A DNA stretch of 14,226 bases from JABFRJ01 sp031409695 (GTDB taxonomy: Bacteria; Pseudomonadota; Alphaproteobacteria; Rhizobiales; Hyphomicrobiaceae): assembly GCA_031409695.1 (NCBI GenBank), contig JANNXS010000417.1:1-14226 (forward strand). Reading direction: 5' to 3'. Under the pieces are notes generated by a model. It was not told where the DNA came from. It searched no databases and saw nothing but the letters and a program-made list of their open reading frames with translations. This document shows, one piece after another, positions 1 to 6,317 of this stretch. Positions within the stretch are counted from its first letter, which is position 1. Each line of letters begins with the position of its first letter. Position numbers and translations under genes: made by a program.

Positions 1-199
1 GGGACCCCGACGTTGGGAGTGAATGTCTCCTCAGGGTCTTGGTCGTCGCCTCGCGGCTGGTGGTGGCGGCCACCAATGGCGTCGGACGCAAAATCGCAGA
101 CATCGGGCGTGAGCGTATGCTATCTGAGCGCTGATCCGGACAGGGGCTCTGCCCGCCAATGACCGGCAAATGTCGAGATAAGCCACAGGACCTCTCCCC
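1..199. other. Unassigned leading segment upstream of the CoA-transferase
   Basis: No gene can be assigned with confidence. On the plus strand an open frame runs in from the window edge at base 3 and stops at TGA 132-134 (about 43 codons). It could be the C-terminus of an unknown protein, but it does not resemble the C-terminus of a CoA-transferase alpha subunit. On the minus strand an ATG near base 102 opens a frame to the window edge (about 34 codons), without a visible Shine-Dalgarno. The rest is presumably leader for the gene starting at 200. Confidence 0.4.
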
Positions 200-838
200 A
201 TGCCTTGGACCCGTGAACAGATGGCCGCCCGCGCGGCGAAAGAGCTGCAGGACGGCTTTTATGTGAACCTCGGTATTGGCTTGCCGACGCTGGTTGCGAA
301 TTATATTCCCGCAGGCGTCAACGTCATGCTGCAGTCCGAGAACGGCCTGCTCGGCATCGGCCCGTTCCCCGGCGAAAACGAGGTCGACGCCGACCTGATC
401 AATGCCGGCAAGCAGACCGTGACGACGCTGCCTGGCTCATCGTTCTTTTCGTCCGCGGACAGTTTCGGGATGATCCGCGGCGGCCACATCAACCTAGCCA
501 TTCTGGGCGCCATGCAGGTGTCGGAGCACGGTGATCTCGCCAACTGGATGATCCCCGGCAAGATGGTCAAGGGCATGGGCGGCGCCATGGATCTCGTCGC
601 CGGCGTCGAACGCGTGGTTGTGCTGATGGAGCACACGGCGAAAAAGAAAGATGGCACCCTCGACCTCAAGATCGTGCCGAAGTGCACCTTGCCACTGACG
701 GGCGTCGGCGTGGTCAATATGATCATCACGGACCTGGGCGTCATGGAAGTCAGCGCGAGCGGTTTGAAGCTGCTGGAGTTGGCACCGGGCGTCAGCCGCG
801 AAGACTTCAACGCAGCAACCGGCGTGACGGTGCACTAA
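200..838 (+). CDS. scoB: 3-oxoacid CoA-transferase, beta subunit (ScoB/AtoA type)
   Basis: This is the beta subunit of a two-subunit family I CoA-transferase, which moves CoA from succinyl-CoA (or another donor) onto acetoacetate or a related 3-oxoacid in the cytoplasm. The 212 residues match the usual length of the family. The N-terminal part carries the nucleotide-type loop around residues 23-31 (NLGIGLPT), and the catalytic glutamate is E47 in the SENG motif (residues 45-49, SENGL). The ATG at 200 follows an AGGA about ten bases upstream. The protein ends in the normal ...TGVTVH-like tail, so it is complete. The alpha subunit, normally directly upstream, is not visible in the preceding 199 bases or elsewhere in the window, so it must be encoded further away. 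Exact substrate (acetoacetate, 3-oxoadipate or another short acid) cannot be decided from this subunit alone, although SENGL and the overall sequence favour the ScoB group. Confidence 0.92.
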   Translation: MPWTREQMAARAAKELQDGFYVNLGIGLPTLVANYIPAGVNVMLQSENGLLGIGPFPGENEVDADLINAGKQTVTTLPGSSFFSSADSFGMIRGGHINLAILGAMQVSEHGDLANWMIPGKMVKGMGGAMDLVAGVERVVVLMEHTAKKKDGTLDLKIVPKCTLPLTGVGVVNMIITDLGVMEVSASGLKLLELAPGVSREDFNAATGVTVH

Positions 839-843
839 TGGCG

Positions 844-863
844 ATGCACTAAGGACGGTGCAT
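844..863 (+). repeat. Short inverted repeat enclosing a Shine-Dalgarno
   Basis: ATGCAC (844-849) and GTGCAT (858-863) are perfect 6-base arms around an 8-base loop that contains AAGGA. The hairpin would lie just after the scoB stop and directly before the TTG start at 863. A partial copy of the left side (GTGCACTAA, 830-838) overlaps the scoB stop codon, so the junction looks like a small local duplication. A role in translation control is possible but unproven. Confidence 0.35.
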
Positions 864-1054
864 TGACGGCCTCATCGGCCATCGATTGGACCATACGGCT
901 TGCGAGCATGGACGATCTCGATGCGCTCGCCGCCGTCGAGATCGGCGCGTTTGCAAGACTCGCGGCGGCACTTGTTGCCACTGCGGACACGGCCACGCAT
1001 CGCGCGCCGAATGAACATTGGCGATCACACTGGTGGCAATCAGACCCTGGGCAA
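863..1054 (+). pseudogene. Probable remnant of a GNAT-family acetyltransferase (N-terminal part only)
   Basis: A frame opens with TTG at 863, seven bases after a good Shine-Dalgarno (AAGGA, 851-855). Residues 11-31 (IRLASMDDLDALAAVEIGAF) look like the first strand and helix of a GNAT N-acetyltransferase, where 'IR.A...DL.AL..LE..AF' is typical. After about residue 40 no further GNAT features appear: there is no acetyl-CoA binding loop (Q/RxxGxG/A). The frame becomes rich in Trp, His and Gln and continues to base 1135 by overlapping the 3' end of the convergent ecm gene by about 80 bases. The best reading is a gene cut off after its N-terminus by an old deletion. It could also be a chance frame with a GNAT-like start, so confidence is modest. 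The end coordinate is set where ecm begins. Confidence 0.35.
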
Positions 1055-3028
1055 TCAAACGGGCCGTTCGGCCAACACGACAATTTCGCCCATGATGGCG
1101 TTGAGGTCGAAGTTCTTCGGCGTGTAGACGGCTGAAACGCCATAGCTCTTGAGCGCGATGGCATCCTCAGGCGGGATAATGCCGCCGACGACGACAGGAA
1201 TGTCGGCAAGCCCCTCGGCCTTCATGCGCGCCATCACGTCCTGGACGAGTGGCAGGTGCGAGCCTGACAGGATGGACAGCCCAACCACATGCACACTCTC
1301 ATCCACGGCCGTGCGAACGATCTGCGCTGGCGTCAGGCGGATGCCCTCGTAGACAACATCCATGCCGCAATCGCGGGCGCGCACAGCAATCTGCTCGGCA
1401 CCATTTGAGTGGCCGTCAAGACCAGGCTTGCCGACCAGCAGCTTTATGCGCCGGCCCAACCGTCCGGACGCGGCCTCGACGGCTGAGCGGATTATTTTGA
1501 CATTCTCGTACGCAGCGCCTGTACCCGCATGTCCTGAACCCTGGCCAACGCCAGTTGGCGCGCGATATTCGCCATAGATGCGGCGGAGCGTGGTGCCCCA
1601 TTCGCCGGTCGTGACGCCAGCTTTTGCGCACGCAATCGAGGGTTCCATGACGTTGGAACCGTCTTTGACCGCAGCTTCAAGCGCGGCGAGCGCGGCGGCC
1701 GCCGCCTTGGCATCGCGCACCGAACGCCAGTCCTTTAGGCGCGCAATTTGCTGCGCTTCAACGGCGGGATCAACGACCTCAATGGCATCAGCCGCGTCGG
1801 CAAGTGGCGACGCTTCGCTTGCGGTATACTTGTTCACCCCGACAACGATCTGCTCGCCGGCTTCGATGCGGCGTAGCCGTGCCGTGTTGCTCTCAACGAG
1901 GCGCCGCTTCATGTAGTCGATGGCCGCGACCGCGCCGCCCAACTTGTCGATCGCTGCAAGCTCAGCTTTCGCCTCGGCCTTCAGTGCTTCGACCTTCTTG
2001 GTCACCTCAGGCGCACCGTCAAACAGATCGCCATATTCGAGCAAGTCCGTTTCGTAGGCGAGGATCTGCTGCATGCGCAGCGACCACTGCTGGTCGAACG
2101 GCCGCGGCAGGCCTAGCGCCTCATTCCAGGCCGGCAGCTGCACCGCGCGGGCCCGGGCGTTTTTTGACAGCGTCACAGCAAGCATTTCCAGGATGATGCG
2201 CGTGACATTGTTTTCGGGCTGTTGCTCGGTCAGACCCAAGGAGTTCACCTGGACGCCGTAGCGGAACTGTAGAAACTTGGGGTCCGAGACCCCGTATCGC
2301 TCGCGGCCAATTTCCGCCCAAAGCTCCGTGAACGCGCGCATCTTGCACATCTCGGTGACGAAGCGCAGGCCAGCGTTGACGAAAAACGAGATGCGCCCGA
2401 ACACCGCGCCGAACTGATCCGGCGCCACTTCACCTGACGCCTTGACCGTATCGAGGACGGCAATTGCGGTTGCCAAAGCGAAGGCCAGCTCCTGAACCGG
2501 CGTCGCGCCGGCCTCCTGTAGGTGATAGCTGCAAACGTTGGTCGGGTTCCACTTCGGCAGTGTCGTGGTCGAAAAAATGACCGTGTCCTTGATCAGTTTC
2601 AGCGACGGCGCGGGCGGAAAGACGTATGTGCCGCGGGAGAGATATTCCTTGATGATATCGTTTTGAATGGTACCCGTAAGCTTGGTGCGCGGTTGGTTTG
2701 TCTCATCTGCCACGGCAACGTAGAGTGCTAGGAGCCACGCGCCCGTCGCGTTGATCGTCATGGACGTGTTCATGGTGCCAATTGGGATGCCGTCGAGCAA
2801 TGTGCGCATGTCGCCGATGTGGGACACGGGCACGCCGACCTTGCCCACTTCGCCGCGTGCCAATTCATGATCGCTGTCATAGCCGGTCTGCGTCGGTAGA
2901 TCGAAGGCGATGGAGAGGCGCGTCTGGCCCTTGGAGAGGTTCTTTCGGTACAGCGCGTTGGACTTTTCAGCCGTCGAGTGACCGGCATAGGTGCGAAACA
3001 GCCAGGGGGCGTCGGGCTTGGCGGTCAT
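1055..3028 (-). CDS. ecm: (2R)-ethylmalonyl-CoA mutase, coenzyme B12-dependent (Ecm/MeaA)
   Basis: This enzyme converts (2R)-ethylmalonyl-CoA to (2S)-methylsuccinyl-CoA in the ethylmalonyl-CoA pathway, used to assimilate acetyl-CoA without isocitrate lyase. The 657-residue protein has the large substrate-binding TIM barrel first (about residues 5-500, opening with LFRTYAGHST as in MeaA proteins), then a C-terminal B12-binding domain (about 525-650). That domain shows the DxHxxG motif D538-x-H540-x-x-G543, where H540 is the lower cobalt ligand, followed by LSILSGSH (583-591) and GG near 615. Barrel and B12 domain are one chain, as expected for this family. The frame could begin at TTG 3085, giving 19 more residues, but ATG 3028 places the start where homologues begin. 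No strong Shine-Dalgarno precedes either. The other pathway genes are not in the window. A methylmalonyl-CoA mutase or related acyl-CoA mutase is the main alternative, and I consider it less likely. Confidence 0.92.
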   Translation of the reverse strand: MTAKPDAPWLFRTYAGHSTAEKSNALYRKNLSKGQTRLSIAFDLPTQTGYDSDHELARGEVGKVGVPVSHIGDMRTLLDGIPIGTMNTSMTINATGAWLLALYVAVADETNQPRTKLTGTIQNDIIKEYLSRGTYVFPPAPSLKLIKDTVIFSTTTLPKWNPTNVCSYHLQEAGATPVQELAFALATAIAVLDTVKASGEVAPDQFGAVFGRISFFVNAGLRFVTEMCKMRAFTELWAEIGRERYGVSDPKFLQFRYGVQVNSLGLTEQQPENNVTRIILEMLAVTLSKNARARAVQLPAWNEALGLPRPFDQQWSLRMQQILAYETDLLEYGDLFDGAPEVTKKVEALKAEAKAELAAIDKLGGAVAAIDYMKRRLVESNTARLRRIEAGEQIVVGVNKYTASEASPLADAADAIEVVDPAVEAQQIARLKDWRSVRDAKAAAAALAALEAAVKDGSNVMEPSIACAKAGVTTGEWGTTLRRIYGEYRAPTGVGQGSGHAGTGAAYENVKIIRSAVEAASGRLGRRIKLLVGKPGLDGHSNGAEQIAVRARDCGMDVVYEGIRLTPAQIVRTAVDESVHVVGLSILSGSHLPLVQDVMARMKAEGLADIPVVVGGIIPPEDAIALKSYGVSAVYTPKNFDLNAIMGEIVVLAERPV

Positions 3029-3272
3029 GGGGATCTCAAGGAGGCTCGCAGGGGGCAGGCGTCGGCGGACATTAGCGTCAGTCAACTAACGATAGCAGAG
3101 TTTTGTGCACTGCGGGAGGGTGGCCAAGGCGAACACGCGCTCGACCCACCACCACCACCCGCACCAGGTTGCTCGATTTTGCCTGCAACAGCCCTCTCAT
3201 TGGTTGCGTCTGACGATCGTATTCCCTACGATGCGGCAAAACAGAATTCACTTCTGGGGGCATTAGGACCAA
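3029..3272. promoter_or_regulatory. Divergent control region between ecm and the SnoaL-like gene
   Basis: This 244-base space must hold the promoters of both divergent genes. It contains two inverted repeats: TTGC-CT-GCAA at 3179-3188 and ATCGTA-TTCCC-TACGAT at 3216-3232. The second has perfect 6-base arms and a 5-base spacer, and either could be a regulator site. No convincing -35/-10 pair could be assigned by eye. The start of the right-hand gene is supported by AGGA at 3265-3268. Confidence 0.4.
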
Positions 3273-3734
3273 ATGTGGGGAGAACCGGCACGTCCAACGG
3301 ATCCATCAGAACTCATCACTGCGGTCTACGCCGCGCTTCGCACGCGGGACTACGACACCCTGAAAACTCTTTGCCACCAGGACTTCGTCTTTTCATGCAA
3401 CGTTCACCCCGTAAAACTTGACTGTGCGGTGCACAATGTTGGCGCGGATAAAATTCGTGAATTCCTGGAGCTCGTGAAGCAGAACTGGGAAGTTCTGAGC
3501 AACAAGCCTGGAGCACCAAAGCCGCAAGTGCTTGAGCAGCGCCACCCGCAAGAACAGGGTTACGTGTACAACGTGACCGTCAAGATCCATATGCGCAATC
3601 GTCTCTCCGGGCTCGAATTTGCCGGCAGCAAACGGCAGGAGTGGTTGATCCAAGATGGACGGGTCAGTGCGATGTCAGAGTTTCTGGATATCCAACAGAT
3701 CGACGCCATGAAGCTTCAGCACGTGTTTGCTTAA
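3273..3734 (+). CDS. SnoaL/NTF2-like small protein
   Basis: The 153-residue soluble protein looks like a member of the SnoaL/NTF2-like cone-fold superfamily: an N-terminal helix pair (residues 11-38, ELITAVYAALRTRDYDTLKTL), then a 'F.F.....' strand near 38-45, a helix at 57-72, and a four-strand sheet with alternating hydrophobics (97-108 and 121-140, ending in the typical EFLDIQQ). Members are small-molecule isomerases, hydrolases or cyclases, or act as binding or accessory domains. No catalytic Asp/His pair could be assigned securely, so substrate and reaction are unknown. The start is ATG 3273, four bases after AGGA. The gene stands alone: ecm is divergent on its left and the ABC permease gene ends convergently 24 bases to its right. 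A role linked to ecm through the shared control region is only a guess. Confidence 0.75.
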   Translation: MWGEPARPTDPSELITAVYAALRTRDYDTLKTLCHQDFVFSCNVHPVKLDCAVHNVGADKIREFLELVKQNWEVLSNKPGAPKPQVLEQRHPQEQGYVYNVTVKIHMRNRLSGLEFAGSKRQEWLIQDGRVSAMSEFLDIQQIDAMKLQHVFA

Positions 3735-3758
3735 GGCCGCCCGTGTGGCAGCTGGTAC

Positions 3759-4634
3759 TCACCCCTGCACCTCGAAGCGGGGCTGCCAGCGCAGCAGATA
3801 AGCCTGAAACCGGCGGACAATGAACGCGAGAATGATACCGACGATCATCATCACGAAAATAGCGACCATCATTTCAGCTGCGTTGGCGCGGGCTTCAGCT
3901 TCGATGATCAGCTTACCAAGGCCACGTTCGGCGCCGATGAATTCGGCGACGATCACGCCGATCAGGGCGAATGAGACGGCCGGTGTCAGAGATGCGAAGA
4001 CCCAGGCCAGCGCGGACGGGATGACCACCGTGCGCAGGACTGTCAGTTCGCTCGCGCCCAGCAAGCGGGCCGCTGCGATCTGGTCCCGGTCGACGGAGCG
4101 GGTGCCCTCAAAGGTGTTGAAAAACACAACAAAAAACACCACGATGCCAGCCGCAACGATCTTTGATAGGTCGCCGAACCCGAACATCAGGATGATCAGC
4201 GGCACCAGAGCGATGCGCGGGATCGAGTTCATGGCGACGATATAGGGCTCAAAGATTTTCGACAGCACATCAGAGCGGCCGAGAATAAGGCCCGCCAAAA
4301 GACCAAGCCCGGTGCCCCAGGTGAAGCCCCAAAACATGTTCTTGATCGTGACCATCGTCGCGATCCACAGATTGTTGGAATTGCCGTCGAAGCACGCCGT
4401 AAAGCCCTTCGGATCGGAAAAGCAGCCCAGTTTAAGGAAGCTGGTCCAGATGGCCGTCGGCTTGGAGACGAAGTAGGGATCCAGGATCTTTGGCACGTAG
4501 GCCTTCGTGACCAGCCACTTGGCGACATCGAAACCCCACTGCCAGATGGTCAGTGTCACGACCAGGATTGCAATCTGCCAAAACAGGATCGCGCCGCGGG
4601 ATCTGGATTTCATAAAGTTTCGGCTCGCTTGCAT
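3759..4634 (-). CDS. ABC transporter permease, nitrate/sulfonate/taurine type (SsuC/TauC-like)
   Basis: This is an inner-membrane permease of an importer of the nitrate/sulfonate/taurine/thiamine-precursor class. In the 291-residue form the first membrane segment is about residues 14-33. The BPD_transp_1 core begins near 90, with further segments at about 102-120, 139-152, 158-175, 207-232 and 254-274. The EAA loop that contacts the ATPase is at 187-206 (AAARLLGAS...VVIP), with the usual invariant Gly. A loop of about 55 residues between segments 1 and 2 contains two cysteines (C71, C81), which may form a disulfide outside the cytoplasm. ATG 4634 is chosen because CAGGCGA lies just upstream; TTG 4679 and ATG 4613 are alternatives. 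No ATPase or solute-binding protein gene accompanies it here, so either they lie elsewhere or the permease is orphaned. The transported substrate cannot be inferred. Confidence 0.88.
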   Translation of the reverse strand: MQASRNFMKSRSRGAILFWQIAILVVTLTIWQWGFDVAKWLVTKAYVPKILDPYFVSKPTAIWTSFLKLGCFSDPKGFTACFDGNSNNLWIATMVTIKNMFWGFTWGTGLGLLAGLILGRSDVLSKIFEPYIVAMNSIPRIALVPLIILMFGFGDLSKIVAAGIVVFFVVFFNTFEGTRSVDRDQIAAARLLGASELTVLRTVVIPSALAWVFASLTPAVSFALIGVIVAEFIGAERGLGKLIIEAEARANAAEMMVAIFVMMIVGIILAFIVRRFQAYLLRWQPRFEVQG

Positions 4635-4739
4635 GTAAGTCGCCTGGGCAGCGGCCGGTGTCTCAACGCCGCAAATCAAACCATCACAGCCAACGATCTT
4701 AGGCCACTGGTGATATCAACGCAAAGTGCGGACGTCACT

Positions 4740-5975
4740 TTACGACCCGAGCATCACTTGGACGCGGCCCGGCCCGCGCAGCGTCAGGCCATCGTTCCAG
4801 CCGTCCGGCTCAGCTGTCAGTGACATGCGCGGAAAGCGCGCGTGCAGCTTCGGCAACGCAAGCTGCGCCTCCATCCGCGCGAGTGGGGCACCGAGGCAAA
4901 AATGTGCGCCGAACCCAAACGTGACGTGCGGATTTGGCGTGCGTTTCAGATCCAGTTCATCGGGCCGCACGAAGGCCGCGGGATCGCGATTGGCCGCGCC
5001 AATAAAAGTCCATACCCGATCGCCGCTCTTGATGGCATGTCCGCCGATATCCGTGTCTCGCAATGCGATCCGCATCATGGCAGGCGTCGGCCCGTCAAAG
5101 CGCAGAAACTCCTCGACGGCCACCTGAACGTCCACAGGTGAATACAAGCCGAGAAACGTTGCGCGTGCAGCCTCATCCCGCAGTAAGGCGACAGAGGCCA
5201 TGGCAATCAAGCTCGCCGTCGTCTCGTGGCCCGCGAACAGAAACAGGATCGCGGTGGCGATCAATTCGTCGTTTGAGAGACGGCGGTTTTCAGGCACGCT
5301 TGAATCCGCATCGTTGGCGGCAACCAGCATGGCCAGGATATCGTCGTGCGCCCTGGCACGTCGGGCCAGGATCAAGTCGCGAAAACAGTCGGCCATAGCC
5401 TCAGTCCCGCGGCGCGCAAGTGCATATTTGTCAGGGGTTTGGCGGGAAGAGCCGATGAAAAGCTTGATGTCCTCGGACCAGGCGCGCATGTCAGGTAGCA
5501 GGGCTCTCGGCACGCCGAGCATATCCATGATCACGTACGCCGGGAGTGGATTGGCAAAATCAGCGACCAGATCTACTTCGGATTTGCCCGCAAGGTCGTC
5601 AATCAGCACCGTAACGATGCGCTCGACGTTTGGACGCACGCCCGCAAGTGCCGTAGGCGTGAATGCGCGCCCAATTAGAGAGCGCAGCCGCGTGTGCACT
5701 GGTGGGTCCTTGAACACCAACCAGCCCCCAAGATACGTGATCAGCACCTCAACCTGGGATTTCTGCCCCTGCGGCAGGGCCGCATAGAACGGCGTCATTT
5801 TATCGGCTGACATTTGGGCGTCGCGCATCACGCGCTGAACATCGGCGTGGCGGAGTACGGCCCAGCCCTTCAGCGCCGGGGAGTAATGCACCGGTTGGCT
5901 GGCGCGCAGATCGGCCAAAACCGGGTATGGATCCCGCGCATACGCGGCGTCTTGCGGATCGAAATGCGGGGTCAC
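4740..5975 (-). CDS. Cytochrome P450, soluble bacterial class
   Basis: This is a heme-thiolate monooxygenase of 411 residues, the usual size of soluble bacterial P450s. All hallmark motifs are present: the C-helix motif DPPVHTRLR (90-98); the I-helix oxygen-activation motif AGHETT (248-253); the K-helix ExxR pair E289/R292; and the heme-binding loop FGFGAHFCLG (353-362), with C360 as the axial thiolate. There is no N-terminal membrane anchor or signal peptide. The protein therefore needs separate electron donors (ferredoxin and reductase), and none is encoded in the window. The start is GTG 5973-5975, supported by AGGAA on the minus strand eight bases upstream; no ATG exists near it. The ABC permease gene follows 105 bases downstream on the same strand, so co-transcription is possible. 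The substrate is unknown. The compact N-terminus resembles the CYP107/CYP109-like terpene, fatty-acid or polyketide oxidising groups, but this is only an impression. Confidence 0.95.
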   Translation of the reverse strand: MTPHFDPQDAAYARDPYPVLADLRASQPVHYSPALKGWAVLRHADVQRVMRDAQMSADKMTPFYAALPQGQKSQVEVLITYLGGWLVFKDPPVHTRLRSLIGRAFTPTALAGVRPNVERIVTVLIDDLAGKSEVDLVADFANPLPAYVIMDMLGVPRALLPDMRAWSEDIKLFIGSSRQTPDKYALARRGTEAMADCFRDLILARRARAHDDILAMLVAANDADSSVPENRRLSNDELIATAILFLFAGHETTASLIAMASVALLRDEAARATFLGLYSPVDVQVAVEEFLRFDGPTPAMMRIALRDTDIGGHAIKSGDRVWTFIGAANRDPAAFVRPDELDLKRTPNPHVTFGFGAHFCLGAPLARMEAQLALPKLHARFPRMSLTAEPDGWNDGLTLRGPGRVQVMLGS

Positions 5976-5978
5976 GAT

Positions 5979-6002
5979 GCGGCTTCCTGTGCGGCTTCCT
6001 GT
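5979..6002. repeat. Perfect 12-base tandem duplication (2 copies)
   Basis: GCGGCTTCCTGT occurs twice back to back at 5979-5990 and 5991-6002. On the minus strand each copy contains AGGAAG, so the proximal copy supplies the Shine-Dalgarno of the P450 gene and the distal copy is a spare. This is probably a replication-slippage duplication. Confidence 0.85.
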
Positions 6003-6090
6003 GCTGGCCGCATCCTTTGCTGGCCATTGCGACGATAGGGTCGAGAGCGACCGACGTCAAAGACAGCCGCGCGGGCGATGCCGCACGTTG

Positions 6091-6126
6091 CCCACAGGCG
6101 TTCCCACAACCGTGTTCACAACAATC
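6091..6126. repeat. Three imperfect direct repeats with a 12-base period
   Basis: CCCACAGGCGTT (6091), CCCACAACCGTG (6103) and TTCACAACAATC (6115) follow each other without a gap and share CACA at the same place in each unit. This could be a weak set of regulator half-sites upstream of ispDF or chance. Confidence 0.35.
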
Positions 6127-6317
6127 GCTTCTTCACTCAAAGGGGGCATGGCGGCGCGGCAATGGTTGACGTGCCGCCACCCCAGTGCCAGATTCGGTTC
6201 GTATTTGAAGCGATATTACAAGGGACTACCCCACTAAATTTTTATATGTTCCATTCTTTAAGTTCGGATAATGTTTGTCAAACTGCGCCACAAGCCCGCC
6301 CGCACAAGCCGAGCCCG

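Larger units (their letters stand above)
5976..6317. promoter_or_regulatory. Divergent intergenic region between the P450 and ispDF genes
   Basis: These 342 bases carry no gene that I accept. The left edge has a perfect 12-base tandem duplication (5979-6002) overlapping the P450 ribosome-binding site. The octamer TGCTGGCC occurs at 6002-6009 and 6018-6025. At 6091-6126 there is an imperfect 12-base period with the core CACA, and a GCGGCA/TGCCGC hairpin spans 6156-6177. The part from about 6200 to 6290 is distinctly AT-rich, with runs such as AAATTTTTATATG, and is the most likely place for the ispDF promoter, though no standard -35/-10 pair stands out. Confidence 0.45.

Noticed and set aside
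3029..3085. TTG start of ecm giving 19 extra residues
   Set aside because: The extra residues do not resemble the start of Ecm proteins, neither start has a strong Shine-Dalgarno, and ATG 3028 matches the expected N-terminus just before the WLFRTYAG motif.
2978..3421. 147-residue plus-strand frame across the ecm/SnoaL-like gap
   Set aside because: It overlaps the starts of two well-supported genes in a different frame and shows no domain; it is a shadow frame.
4635..4739. Possible solute-binding or ATPase gene fragment between the P450 and permease genes
   Set aside because: Only 105 bases long, with no Walker A or binding-protein signature in any frame.
6078..6317. Upstream in-frame extension of ispDF to an 80-residue longer protein
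   Set aside because: The added stretch has no recognisable domain, lies in the AT-rich divergent promoter region, and IspD proteins start directly before the AALIVAAGRG motif, which ATG 6318 satisfies.
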